A DNA stretch of 64,000 nucleotides. Origin: Vandiemenella viatica (lineage: Eukaryota; Arthropoda; Insecta; Orthoptera; Morabidae). A program made the translations under genes and the position numbers. Under the pieces are notes generated by a model, which was given only the letters and a program-made list of their open reading frames with translations, was not told where the DNA came from and searched no databases. Positions 10,065 through 21,215 of the stretch are shown here, piece by piece. How positions within the stretch are numbered: the stretch's first letter is position 1; every line of letters begins with the position of its first letter. Location: NCBI GenBank assembly GCA_031002005.1, contig JARYHS010008074.1:282907930-282971929 (forward strand), written 5' to 3'.

Positions 10065-10860
10065 TTATACCAAGACATTTATTATGCTGCTGATAATTAA
10101 CTGCACAAATATACAGTTGAATGAAAGGGACAAGGGGGTACTTTCCCCGTTGTTAGCTAGAGCTGTGGAGGAGCCCGCTTCCAGCAATATAGTAGTCAGG
10201 TATGTGCCTTCATATTCGTAATCAACCTTTAGTTTTCTATCTGGGTACCCAATATGCTGACTCTTCTTAACATTTATCTTCATCACAGGTGGACCTACCC
10301 AGGTAGATATGCTATCCAAATGAGCCTACAGCTGTTCAAAGTCTTCTACTGTCTTGATCCTGTTATTTAACATTGTTATCTGCAAACAACCTACATGTGT
10401 AAATCATCTACATAATCATTCATGAGAATAATGACTGATACACTATCATGTGGCACTCCCATTTTCACTTCAAATTTTGTTGATACTTCGTTTCCTGACC
10501 TACTTTCTACCTTTTAAGAATTCTTCTACCTAGAAAATCACTTTTTCATACACTCCAATAGATTTCACATTGTTTAGCACAAATGTATGACCCACTCTGT
10601 CAAAAGCATTTGAAATATCTGATGCTACATTATCAGTTTTTTCTCCCTTGTCCATTTCATCCAAAATATCTTGCTTACAGCCTACTAACTGGGATTGATT
10701 TGAATATCCTTGTTTGAACTTAGAAGAATTCTGCAGCATTTCAAACATAGATTTATTTCTGATGATACATTGTTTAAAACTTAGAAAACCACAGTCATTA
10801 TGAATCAGAGTGACTATGTGGCTGAAGCCCTTCATCAAATATCAGATAAAAATACATATT
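10065..10860 (-). pseudogene. LINE-A ORF2 fragment, inverted
   Basis: On the minus strand, DILDEMDKGEKTDNVASDIS and NAFDRVGHTFVLNNVKSIGV (10530-10700) match, almost block for block, the LINE-A copy at 6010-6130. Downstream, near 10440-10500, EVKMGVPHDS corresponds to the RT GVPQG block. Stops and shifts are frequent. It lies opposite in orientation to most other LINE-A pieces in this part of the window. Confidence 0.7.
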
Positions 10861-11319
10861 CACCTATGACCTACAATCTGACACCCTCTGAAAGTTTTAT
10901 TTATTTAGCTTATTGAAATAGCAATACTGTTAGAATACAAACAATGTGTCATTGTAAGACAATCAACAATGCACATGAAATAAAAGTAAATCTAGATTTT
11001 CCAACCATTTTGTAGAATTGCTAGGTGCTTTAACACAGTTCAATGGGCTCTTCCAAGGTATCACCCTTACTACCAAGAATCTGAACACCCCTGTCCGGAG
11101 ATTTATAAGCCAGGTAAGCCCTTGATGCCCAGTAATTGCTGCCTAAGGATCTACTACAGAATGCATCACCACCTTGGGGGACCAATATCTACTTCCCATA
11201 GTTAGTTAGCTATCCACCCAAATCAAGGATATCCAAATCTTCCTACTCCATCTTGCTGCAAATCCAATATCACTTCCTACCAATTCCATCCTGGTTACAT
11301 CTTTGTACCTTGATCTCAG
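10861..11319. other. Unassigned stretch
   Basis: No recognisable gene or repeat boundary was found here. Confidence 0.4.
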
Positions 11320-11560
11320 GCTTAAGGGAAAGGGAAAAATTTGTTTTGTTGGCGAGTCAGAGATTGGAATAAATTACTAAGGAAAATGCTGAATAGTTTT
11401 CCAAGCACACTGAAAGAATTTAAAATTGAAATCCATAAAGTCAAAAGTAGTTTGCTGGAGAAATTACCCAAAAGAATTCATAACAAAAATTAATAAGAAA
11501 AGCAGAATGGGTATGTAGGACAATTGCTGTTGAAGCATGCACTCTCTTGCAATTAAACAT
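11320..11560 (+). pseudogene. LINE-A 3' terminal fragment
   Basis: The segment has the GATTGGAATAAATTAC word, then an ACTGAAAGAATTTAAAATTG word near 11410. The same pair of words appears near the 3' end of LINE-A at 7530-7600 and 13457-13495. It ends with a decayed version of the 3' stem-loop (GAAGCATGCACTCTC, about 11530). Only the last part of the element is present. Confidence 0.55.
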
Positions 11561-11835
11561 TCGTCACTTCCATGGGCTTGGTGCAGTGGAAAATCTCCTT
11601 GATCTGCATCCACCAACAGCCTCCTGATCACATCTTTTCTCAACATTCAGTCCCACATTATATAATACTTAGTAATAACTAGTTTCTTTCAATGGCAAAA
11701 TCTGTCATCTAATTTGTGCCACTACCATGGGTATTTGTATAGTTCCATCTCATACAAACTTCTTCTTTGGCCATCTGGAACAATTATTATTAGATCAAGT
11801 TTATCTGAAACCACTCATGTAGGTTAAATCATTTA

Positions 11836-11990
11836 CATGGAAAGACAGGTGAAATACACCCAACACTCATCAAAGTTGAAGGGAGGAGGGCAGCAGCAAC
11901 ACAAAACAACACAAAAACAAAGAAAATACAATATTTCGGGCAAAATGCTTCTTCATTCAACAGATGTAAGTGGCTAGGCTTGTGCAAGAC
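11836..11990 (-). repeat. Single arm of fold-back family P2
   Basis: On the minus strand this reads a hammerhead-like TGAATGAAGAAGC and GCCCGAAATATTGT, then a TTTTGTTTTTGTGTTG run and CCCTCCTCCCTTCAAC. That is the same order of words as in the arms of the 8205-8889 fold-back repeat. It stands alone, which shows that the arm is a dispersed unit. Confidence 0.55.
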
Positions 11991-12029
11991 TTGTGTTCAA
12001 TGCAGCCACTCATTGAGTGGCTGCTATGG

Positions 12030-12100
12030 AAGGGAAAGCTGGCATTCGGTTTGCAGCATAAAGGTGTGAGAATGTTTTCTTTCAATAGATAAGGGGTTTA
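12030..12100 (+). pseudogene. LINE-A fragment left of Harbinger insertion
   Basis: The run from 'ATGGAAGGGAAAGCTGGCAT' to AAGGGGTTTA matches LINE-A sequence at about 7441-7530. It is interrupted at TTA (12098-12100) by a DNA transposon and resumes at 13453 with TTAGGGATTGGAATAAATT. Removing the insert restores a contiguous LINE-A reading. Confidence 0.75.
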
Positions 12101-13452
12101 AGTGGCCTGTAGATGATCAAATTGTTTGTCAAACTGTACGTGTTTGTCAAATTATTTGAGAGTCTACTGCATTGTTTGACGCGTTTGACGTGTTTGATGG
12201 AAATTTTGATTGAAGGCGTGTTTGTCAAATAAGTTTGAAGGTGTACGGTAGTGTTTGTCAAACATTATTTCATTTATCGCCTAGTAGCCATGGAGAACGC
12301 ATCGCCGTTTGCCAAGTGACAACAGCAGGAATGATAATTGGCTGAGTGGACATAATTTATCAGATGAAGGATTCCTTTTACAGTTCATGTCCATATCTCG
12401 TGATCTGTCGGTGCTATAAAAATAAAATCTAAAGAATTAAATAACTTCACTATTTAGCCAAATTTATCAAAAACGTTGAAATAATTTAAAGTTAAAATTT
12501 GTAGAGGGCAAATGTAGGAGGGTGCAGAAAAGGGGGAAGATGGGTGTTATGGGAAATTGTCACCGGAGCGTGGGCTCCATTGCAATTTTATTAAATATTA
12601 GCATCTGGTTTGGCTCATTTCTCCAGAACCCTGTGTAATAGTCTCCATAACACCATTCCCCATGTCTTCTTCTCCATGTCGGATGTATTTTTTTCTCCAT
12701 TAGTCAGTAAATTGTGTAAATGACAACACGCCATAACTTCTTGCTTTTGTTAGAGATAATTATGTAGGTTTCTAAAAAAAACTTAAAAATACATGGGAGA
12801 ATGCCAAATACTTTTTCAATAACCTGCGCAAGATAAAGGATAATTGAAAATTCTTCTGTTAACATTTAACACTTGTTTATTGTAAGATTTCATAAAACTT
12901 GGTAGCAGCTGGAAAGCTTCATCTCCTACAAATACGAGGGGCATTTTTTTAAATTAGTATTCGGCAATTCATCTGGATCTAGAATCTGCAACTGATTATT
13001 TTCAAACAAATTCCAAAATGTTGTATTTTTAATCACTCAATCATCTGATGCTCTGACATTTGTACAGACATCAACCGTAAGAAATTCATAATTTGCACTG
13101 GCTATAATCATTTAAAAGTTTTATGTTCCATGAGCAGGAATTTATTGTAATCATCTGGTTCCTTGCGCGATATTTCTCATAGTAAATTTTCATGTGTATA
13201 TCTCTCTCTCTTAATTTCAATCATTCTCTAAACCAACCTATACTTTTTTTTCTTAACACACAGTGCTAGAGTCAATGCTAAAAATGCATTGTCTTTATTC
13301 CTCATTGCAGCACATGTCACATTCCGACAAGGCAACAATCGAAACTAAAGGCAAGTTTGACAAATTTGTTTGATCTCAGGTTTGAGCATTTGCGCTGTTG
13401 TTTGATGAAAATGTGATGTTTGACCAACAAATTTTATCTTCTACAGGCACCT
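12101..13452 (-). mobile_element. PIF/Harbinger DNA transposon, decayed
   Basis: The ends are AGTGGCCTGTAGATGATCAA and, on the opposite strand, AGGTGCCTGTAGAAGATAAA. They are flanked by the 3-bp duplication TTA (12098-12100 and 13453-13455), as expected for this superfamily. Minus-strand frames near 12950-12780 read FVGDEAFQLLPSFM and NRRIFNYPLSCA, which match the conserved Harbinger transposase blocks. Stops and frameshifts break the gene. The element also carries a foreign LINE-A tail at about 12430-12595, so it is both a guest and a host of LINE-A. Confidence 0.85.
12430..12595 (+). pseudogene. LINE-A 3' tail nested inside Harbinger
   Basis: The words GAATTAAATAACTT, GTTGAAATAATTTAAAG, GCAAATGTAGGAGGG and AAGATG repeat the order found at 7530-7650. 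The 3' stem-loop follows (GGAGC 12565-12569 with GCTCC 12574-12578, plus the outer AAATTGT/GCAATTT pair) and then a TTATTAAAT tail. Only the last 165 bases are present, a typical 5'-truncated insertion. Confidence 0.75.
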
Positions 13453-13545
13453 TTAGGGATTGGAATAAATTACCAAAAACACTGAAAGAATTTAAAATAA
13501 AAATATTGCCACTGTAGTGTGCACTCCATCACAGTTAAATTTAAT
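13453..13545 (+). pseudogene. LINE-A fragment right of Harbinger insertion
   Basis: After the TTA duplication the LINE-A 3' end continues. It ends with a variant stem-loop (13513-13528), AGTG pairing with CACT where other copies have AGCG/CGCT, and a TTAAATTTAATT tail. Confidence 0.75.
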
Positions 13546-14348
13546 TACATATGTTCAACTAAAATGAATGCCAGCAATAGGCTGTTACACATTGTTTGCT
13601 GAAAGTTTCACATTGCTTCATTCATCCCTGGAGCATTATTAGGCCAAAAACCTTTGGTACCGATTTTGTACCAACAATCACTAAACTTACAAAAAGAAGA
13701 ATTTTCCATGAAAACTATGGTAATTTTTGAAACTGAGATCTAAAGCAGTTGCTGCATGATTAATAAGAGGTACTGTTAAGCAATCAGCTTAGTAATCAAC
13801 CCAAAGGATGTAGTCTGAAAAGTTCATATAATGAAAAAACAGGTTTGCATATCTTCTAGGATCAGGACCACGTTTAGGCTTTGTGGTCTCCTAGGCTATA
13901 CACGTGATGCATGCTCCCCCTGCTGGCAGGGGGCTGCCTCCGGCTGTGGTTGGTTGCTACAGTTCTGTTTTGTGTGTTCTTAAAGAATTAAGAACATTTT
14001 ATAAAAAATGAAACTTTTAAAAATATACTACACATAATAGTGCTGATATGGAGGGAAGTTTGTAAAGTTCTTACATACATACATATGTTGTTCTTTGCTG
14101 TAATGGTATATAAATTTATAGATTGTTAGAAACTTAGAAATGTGATTGTTTTATGAAAGTGTAGAAATAACTATCACAGGTTTTATTAACTGTGAAAATT
14201 ATGATCAATAAGTGTCAGTAGTTTACAGCGTGGGAGACTTCCATGGTGTGAGGCATGGAATAAGTGGCGGGAAAAGGGAGTACATTTTGCACTTGATGCA
14301 AAATAAATGAAAAAAGAAAAAGGGGCAAAACAAGTGATTTGAAAGATT
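13546..14348. other. Unassigned stretch with short hAT-like end repeat
   Basis: No gene was recognised. At 13861-13910, ATCAGGACCACGTTTAGGCT followed by CTCCTAGGCTA closely matches 29940-29989. The latter begins ATCAGGGCCGCATTTAGG, a hAT-type terminus. A CCCCCTGCTGGCAGGGGG hairpin lies at 13917-13934. Confidence 0.5.
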
Positions 14349-14552
14349 GGTATTTTTTAATATTAAGAATAATACTCATTTTTATATTTAGTAACCACTT
14401 TTATTAAAGAGATTAAATCAACTTTTTGCTTACACATCTTTTGTCTTCTTGCTGTCAACCATAGTATAGTAGATCATAGAGTATACAAACGAATGAATGC
14501 ATAGATAATATATTCCTACAGAGTTGCCAATATAAATGTATAATTACCAACA
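14349..14552 (-). repeat. Putative Copia 3' LTR
   Basis: On the minus strand the segment starts TGTTGGTAATTATACATT (plus 14552) right after a purine-rich GTAAGGAGACG, a likely polypurine tract. It ends near 14349 with ACCA. This is the expected place and start for the LTR of the Copia element whose RNase H lies next to it. The partner LTR is not present, so the far end and the target duplication cannot be checked. Confidence 0.45.
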
Positions 14553-14677
14553 CGTCTCCTTACATCTATATTGCACTCTATAGGTAACACAAGTAATCCG
14601 AATCTTAAAATTAGATTAAAGAACAGGTTCATAAAACTTGATAGTTTCATATAGACAACTTACTAATATACTGTTCT

Positions 14678-15247
14678 CTAATTTTTAATGTTTAAGGATT
14701 CTCTGAATTTAAGAAATTTGACACTTCCCAAAGCTTTAGTTAATACATCTGCAATATTATTTTCAGACTCTATTTTAATAACATCAATAAACTTTTCTTT
14801 GACATTTTCATGAATATAATGGTATTGGACCTCAATGTGTTTAGAGTTCTGAGTAAAATTTCCATATTTAGCTATTGCTACAGCGCCTGAATTATCTTCA
14901 TACATTTTTACTGGTTTACAAATTTTAATAAATACATCATTAATTAGACTTCTTAGGAAATTGATTTCAGTTACTGCTTCTGACAGGGCAATATATTCTG
15001 CAAAGGTAGAAGATTTTGTCACACAGTTTTGTTTTTTAGATTTCCACAAGATAACATTTCCGTACAACCTAATTACATATCCGGTAGTAGATTTTTGGTC
15101 TAACACATCTCCTACCCAATCAGAATCAACATAGCAATCCAATATATCAGCATCGTAGTTTTTATAATATTTTAGTTTTAATGTCTTAGTCAAGAACAAA
15201 TATTTCAACACAGTCAGCAGTGGGTTGGTACAATGGCAAATTACCAC
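14678..15247 (-). pseudogene. Copia polyprotein C-terminus: RNase H domain
   Basis: A 189-codon open frame reads CYVDSDWVGDVLDQKSTTGY (residues ~38-57), then KSSTFAEYIALSEAV (~80-94) and MYEDNSGAVAIAKYG (~114-128), and ends NNIADVLTKAL. These are the ordered RNase H blocks of Ty1/Copia polyproteins, with the catalytic aspartates and glutamate present. In such elements RNase H removes the RNA strand during reverse transcription. Protease, integrase and RT are missing upstream (15248 onward is unrelated), so the element is 5'-truncated although this last domain is uninterrupted. The first residues before ~10 may be read-through. Confidence 0.85.
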
Positions 15248-15790
15248 TGCTTGTACTCAGATCCATGACAATGTTTTCTGCAACAGGCAAAGTTGTGTTG
15301 AACAGCTACCGGCAGTCAGGACCAATCAGGCGTTGGTGAACTCCAAACACTGGCCAGCAGATTCCAATTGAAGAAACATAAGATTGAATCTCTCTCCTGG
15401 TGTTAGCCTGTCATCATGAAACCTCTTATTACCTCCCCTCTCCATTCCCCATTTTACTTGATCAACACCGTCTATTCATTTTCTCCTGAAACAAAATTTG
15501 GGGGGCTAGTGGGCAAAGTTTAGTGTAATTTACAATCATACCATCATCTTATTAACTGTTAAATTTTCAGATATCCATGATGCACAGCAATCACATGCAC
15601 TTCACACTCATTTGTTGCTGCTTTCTCCTACCATATCCTGTCATACATCACTGTAACTTTCTGAACATCTGAAAAATAACCATTCCATCAGGAAGTGGCA
15701 AAAATTTGGCTCTGTTAATTTTGCCTTTCATTCAAAATCTCCTGGGACCTCACAGCTCAGAGCTTCCCAGGTCTTTCGCAGCTAATCCCC
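15248..15790. other. Unassigned stretch
   Basis: No domain or repeat terminus was recognised between the Copia fragment and the solo LTR. Confidence 0.4.
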
Positions 15791-15794
15791 CTAG

Positions 15795-16583
15795 TGTAAC
15801 GGGTTAATGGCATTTCCCTATTACTTTGGAAGATAATTTGAGAAGTTTTAAATATTGGCGGTTTGCGTGGTTGTCTGGTGACGTCAGCATCCGCCAAGTC
15901 CATGGGTTTAGTGAGGTAGGACCCAGTTTTAAAGCATGGGTTGAAACTGGTTGTCGTCTAGTGACGTCAACATCTGCTGGGTCCATGAACTCGGGGGGTG
16001 TAAACCCCAAATTCGGAAGCATGGTGCACTTAGGAGAAAGACGCACCTAGGCTTCTGGGCGGGCAGTCTGCCATTGGCCGTGGAGTAGGTGAGTCCGTCG
16101 TGAAAGTGAACAGTCAGTCGAGTCGACGAGAACGCGTGTTCACGCTCAATCATTATGATAAAGAATATATTTTGTAGAAGGTGATTTCTTTGGTGATATG
16201 AAGGAACTTTAGTAATGAAGAAAGTATTTGCAGAATTTTATATGAATTGTTTCGTGGTGAGCCATTGGTATGGTCTGAGAACTAGTAAGGGTGTTGTATG
16301 AATGAAAAGAGTGCGTGTTATTCAGTCTAAATTTATCGGAGGCATTACCTGTAATCTTAAAGGTTCGAAGTACCGATAGCGAACTTCATGAAGGTTGGGA
16401 GTTGGAGCAAGATTATCTTATTAACTATTAAATGCATGTGTTTCAAATAAGAAGGTGCACTTTCATTTCATTTACCAACATAGCTTTGGTTGGCGACTGT
16501 CAGAGAAAGAATCTAGTGAGTGCGTGGAAGCTTTAAAGGTTCACAGTAAGTATTGTAGCCGAACCACCAGCATAACCGTGACA
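15795..16583. mobile_element. Solo LTR, 789 bp, TSD CTAG
   Basis: The segment begins TGTAACGGGTTAATGG and ends ATAACCGTGACA, giving TG...CA termini. It is flanked by CTAG at 15791-15794 and 16584-16587, a 4-bp duplication as made by Gypsy-type integrases. It is richer in G+C than its surroundings and has no coding capacity. Two internal segments share GTGACGTCA-type words (15876 and 15961), a small internal duplication of ~85 bases. Recombination between the two LTRs of a full element is the usual source of such a remnant. Confidence 0.85.
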
Positions 16584-16739
16584 CTAGGGACATCCATTTT
16601 GTTATCTGCCTACCTCCTAGTTATATGGTCAGTGTTTTGGCTTGTCATTTCTTTAAGTGTGAATAACATGTATATACTTCTTATGAATTATTTGCAAGCC
16701 ACTCTAATTGTCTTGATCACTTGTAACACCACAACACTC

Positions 16740-17180
16740 CAATGATCCTCTTCACCCTCCTTTTGTCTTCAATGAATCCCATTCCAGCTCCTTTATCACA
16801 TCACTTGCTGATAGTGTTCTGCAGTAATTTCCAGAGAAATATAGCAGCCCGTCTTTACACTCCCTCCAACTTCTGTATTTGGTACCCAAAATGTAAGTCC
16901 CATACTACACTTCCAAATTCAAGCAATGGTATGACCATCATTTTGCATCCCAGATTCGTTACTTCTATAGTACATCCCCTCATCTCTTCCCCCAACAGGT
17001 GAAGGATTTTGAAACCTTTTCAACATGTCCTACCAAGTTGTGTTTGTGATCAAATGTTATTCAAGTATTCACCAAGCAATTTTCCTATGCTCTGTCTAAG
17101 TATAACTCTATATTGTTATTCTCTAGCTATTTCCTGTATTCTTTGTTTAAATTTACATAGGATAAGTTTATAAAATATTT
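16740..17180 (-). pseudogene. LINE-A C-terminal fragment, inverted
   Basis: Minus-strand frames read KGFKILHLLGEEMRGCTIEV, then VIPLLEFGSVVWDLHFGYQI and a KLEGV-stop-RRAA junction. This is clearly the same protein segment as in LINE-A at 7090-7280. Stops interrupt it. Confidence 0.7.
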
Positions 17181-19057
17181 TCAGACAGTGACTCAACAAC
17201 TTCCTATAATTTTTTTCCCCCCAAACTGAATGTGTAAATCTATATCAGGGCGGCCATAGGTGGGTGTTCAAGGTGGGTGCCACACCTGGCATAGTCACAG
17301 AAGGTGGCAAGCACAGGAATGTAAGAACATTGGTTTCAGTATCAGTTGCACCTGGTGAAAGATTATTTTTAGAATTAGATTTTGTTTTGTTTCTAACCAC
17401 ACTATTAAGTATTTTCTTATTTCCTTTCCAGCTGATCATAAGATTTTTGCTTTTATACTTTTATCATTGTATCTGACCAATCACTTTCATTTAACTCTTT
17501 TTTTTTTCTATTGCTTCTGTTATATGCTCATTTCACCAAGGACTATTTCAAGTTTTATCAAAAGTAAACTTCAATAATATACAATTGTTTCTATTACTAA
17601 ATAACTATTGTTAATTAGTGTTATGAAGAATATTTTGTGGTACTTCATGTTTTTCGTATCAATGAGTGAAAGAGTGTTGCTGTTGTGAATTTTGTCTTAT
17701 TTAATTAACGTACAATCTTTATTTTGAATTTGAGTCTGAAATACCATTCCTTTCAAGATTGTATTAATTTCCTGATATAGCAGTAACTTCAAAATACAAA
17801 ATAAATTCTGATTGCTGGTGTAGTGGTTTCTTAACAGTAGGCTATGTTCTCATTGTTGCTCGTTGCAGTGTAAAAGTTTTAGAAAAAGTATTCGAAGGAA
17901 GCTGGCGACTGTCTTGAGGCATGAACTATGCAAATATAATTTATTAATGTCAGGAAAGGAAATATGACATGGTCATAGGTAATATAGAAAATATCCACAC
18001 CCTAATGTGACGGGATGTCATTTATTATATCATTTTAGTATTGAAATTGTGTAAGTTGTTAAGTTTTACTGCAGCCAAACGTCGAGTTAGCACGTCCTGT
18101 TAGTTCAAGTTTCTGCCGAGCGACAGTTCAGGTTGCAAGCTACACGTGCGGTGCTGATCATGCAAGCCAATACTTTTCCAGCAAGCTAGAATACATTATT
18201 CTCTCACACTTCATCACTGATGAGTAGCAAGTTAACACATCTAGGCCTCAGAGATAGATAATCGCTGCACCAACCTTACCATTCTCTGTTAGTTGTGAAC
18301 TATATGACTAAGTTTAATCCCTAGGATCAGTATAATGGGTTACGGAATACCTCCCTATCTTGTACAACATCGACTGTTGACGATTTACGGTTCAGTGCAG
18401 ATTAAATGAGGTTTCCAGAAAGGATTGTTTCATTTCAAGTAACTCATAGTTGTATGCTCCCTCTCCTACATACAAGTTACTCTCGATGCTCATGTTTATT
18501 TGGCAGTGCAAGAGAAGAAGAGGATAGGTCCGAAGAGCAAGAATCCAAGAGCAGAAGATATATGTATAAAGTCTGTGCAATTCATAGGGAATTGTAGGGT
18601 AAACCTCATAGAACCAACGTATCAGCCATCTATCCATACCCAATCACTAATATAGCATGACCCTATAACAAAGGGTCAGCAACACCAAGATAGAAAACTA
18701 CATTACACTATTAATGCGTTTCATTTGTGTTTATTGAGTCAGTTTAACTCATAAGAAATTTCTCTATGAAGTTATAACTTTTTTGGTTTGAACTTGTGAA
18801 TTTAATTTTGCATGCAGCATTTGTTCAGCCATTTATGGGGATAATAAATTATTTATGCCCTTGGTATTATGCAACATATATTCTCTTTCAGTTATGTATT
18901 TAAGTATTTTACTCAAATATCATGGTACTTTCACATAATCTATCAGAAAATTTAATAAAGTCACAAAACAATACTGCTTACTCGTAAGTCACAATTCTCA
19001 TTATTATGTTTTCTTTTTATGATTTATGAATACTATTTTTATATTTTGTCCTTCCAG
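17181..19057. other. Upstream region of the host gene, no gene recognised
   Basis: The stretch holds no recognisable coding domain. It should contain the promoter or a 5' untranslated exon of the methyltransferase gene, because a splice acceptor (TTTTGTCCTTCCAG) precedes the first coding exon at 19057. No single donor or promoter could be chosen with confidence. Confidence 0.4.
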
Positions 19058-19281
19058 ATTTATAGTATATTGAACTAAATATCTTATATAAAGGAATTGA
19101 TTAAAAATGTGTGCAGCCAAGTGTTTGAAGCACAGAACTGTGAAAGTACTAGATGGTGGATTTGCTACTCAGCTGAGCACTCATGTGACAGAGGCTGTTG
19201 ATGGAACACCATTGTGGAGTGCAGGATTTTTAGCCACAAATCCAGAAGCCATTATCAAAACACATTGTGATTTTCTCAGAG
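19058..19281 (+). CDS. Homocysteine S-methyltransferase, first coding exon
   Basis: The coding part starts at ATG 19107, context AAAAATG, and runs 175 bases to AGAG|GTATAT at 19281. It encodes the enzyme N-terminus, with VKVLDGGFATQLS (residues ~11-23), the glycine-rich start of the homocysteine-binding barrel, and LWSAGFLATNPEAIIKTHCD. The family moves a methyl group from S-methylmethionine or S-adenosylmethionine to homocysteine to make methionine in the cytosol. The exon begins after an acceptor at 19051-19057, so an untranslated exon lies upstream. It ends in phase 1, matching the next exon. The exon is intact; the exact methyl donor cannot be read from sequence. Confidence 0.92.
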
Positions 19282-19429
19282 GTATATTATTTGACATAAT
19301 ATGCATTGATCTGATGTTACTTGTACATTACTTTGAAAATAGAGAGGAACTATTGCTTACTTGGGTGTCAACAAATGGTGAAGAAACAGCAAAAACATGA
19401 ACATGGAACATATAGAAAGTTTTAGCTTA
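19282..19429. other. Start of intron 1
   Basis: The donor GTATAT is followed by intron sequence. Reading the exon frame onward meets a stop at 19398, as expected for an intron. Confidence 0.6.
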
Positions 19430-20520
19430 AAACCTTCGAAGAGAGAGTAGATCCTGGAAAGTTAAGAGTTATAGAGCATCTAACCAGTCATCACTCAGCG
19501 GTGGATAATTATGAAGGCAGGGTAGTCTGTTTGAGGAACTGTTCAGTACGTGGAAGGGCATGTAATATTTGGATAGGAGAAGGCTAAGGAGGTTGGTAAG
19601 AATAGAACAAAATAAATTTAGAAATCAGTAAGACAGCAGGGAACACTTGGAGCTACTAATCAAGGAATTAGCAGGAGCAAATATGGAAGGTAAAAGTGTG
19701 TTTATGAATGTTTATGGAGTGTGATGACGTATGTACAAATTTCTGAGGCTATGTTAGGAACTGAGGGAAAGAAAAGATATGCAGAGAATGAGGAAGGATG
19801 AGGAAGAAGTTACTGATCATCTAAAAAAAGACAGATGTTAAGTAAAAGGTTTGATAAAACCATGAGGGATTATCATTTAGGGATGGGAGGGGTAAAATCA
19901 GAGCAGTGCTTCTCTGCAAAAATAGAAATCAGTAAACTGGTTATATAATAGGTAAGAGTAAAGTATGTAATACTGGCGGTTTTCTCAACATTGAACATGA
20001 ATAATCAAGTTTTACGGATACATTGCACACATGACTTGCCGCAACATAACCTTGCTGAAAAAGTGACTAAAACTGAGTGTGAATTACAAGTGCCAATGGT
20101 GAAGAGATTATAACCACCAAAACATCAAGTTTTATTGATGGACTCACTGAGCTAATTACTTGGGAAGATTTAATTCAAAAGTAAAGTAATTAAATTAAAA
20201 AAGTGTAAAGTGGCCAGTATGTATTATGTTTCTACAAGTGCATTAATGTATGATACCTTGAAGACTGTTTGAGTGCATCTGGAGACTTGGTGTTTACCAA
20301 GAGGGCTGTAAAAGTTATTAGGGAGGAGAGACAAATAAGGTTAAACATTATGGGCCAATTTGTTTGATCTCACTGTTAGGTAAGTTGATGTACAGTTTGA
20401 TATGCAACCATTTCAGAAATGTTTATGACAAAATAAGTCACCAGGCTTTGTAAGTCACAAGGATAGTATAATGTATCAGTAATCTTGCTTGAAACAGCTA
20501 TGAAGGAGGTCTCTCAAATA
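19430..20520 (+). pseudogene. LINE-A 5' half remnant in intron 1
   Basis: Most of the stretch is a heavily broken plus-strand reading. Near 20340-20430 it gives HYGPICLISLLGKLMYSLIC and NHFRNV, matching the LINE-A block at 5850-5930 (NYRPISLTSVVDKLMERLIS). The part before ~20200 is assigned only by position, and its 5' limit is uncertain. It is cut on the right by the fold-back mariner. Confidence 0.5.
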
Positions 20521-20522
20521 TA

Positions 20523-21215
20523 CATGGGAAAATCAAAAAGTAAGTTTCACTTCCAAGTTGTGGTCATTTATGGAGCCACCTACTTATAGGCAACACGGCT
20601 GCGACAACATACAAGTAAGTTCACTTTTCCACATAGTCCCCAAGAGACTGTAAACATATATCAGAACAGTCAACCAACTTGTTGATTCTAGATGTGTACA
20701 AATCACCTCCAGCACTAGGTAACCACCTGGAGACAGCTACTTTCACCTTCTCATCGTTTTGGAAGTGTTGGACTGGTTGCGTAAGGCAATTAAAGAAAAG
20801 CGGCGGGGAAAATTGCATGCTGCACAATAATGCAACACTTCACATAGCTTGCCAAACGTCCAAACTACTGCAGCAATTCAAGTGGGAGGTATGGCAACAT
20901 CCTCCATACAGACCAGACTTAGCATCATGTGATTATTATGTGTTCGGTAATCTGAAAAAGGATCTCGGCGGATGATGATTCTGAAATGATGAGGAGGTGA
21001 AAACGTCTCCAGGTGTTTACATAGCACTGGAGGTGATTTCTACACAACTGGAATCAAAAAGTTGGCTGACCATTCTGAGAAATATTTACAGTCTCTTTGG
21101 GACTATGTGGCAAAGGAAACTTATTTGTATCTTGTAATAGCTGTGTTGCCTTGTGTAGGTGGTTTTATAAATGGCCATAACTTGGAAATGTAACTTACTT
21201 TTTGATCTGCTCTTG
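20523..21215 (+). mobile_element. Palindromic (fold-back) mariner, TA-flanked
   Basis: The element is flanked by TA (20521-20522 and 21216-21217). Its termini share ATCAAAAAGTAAGTT in inverted orientation. The similarity continues for about 235 bases inward on both sides: the left arm (20523-20760) is an inverted copy of the mariner transposase 3' coding region and UTR, also present in the right arm (20980-21215). Between them lies one plus-strand coding block, LHNNATLHIACQTSKLLQQF and HPPYRPDLASCDYYVFGNLK (20820-20960), the mariner D34D catalytic region. The minus-strand reading of the left arm gives VDCSDICLQSLGDYVEK, the usual mariner C-terminus. Confidence 0.85.

Noticed and set aside
18406..18597. 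A 63-codon plus-strand frame just upstream of the methyltransferase gene.
   Set aside because: There is no family resemblance, no start context and no supporting splice signals; it is probably chance or untranslated sequence.
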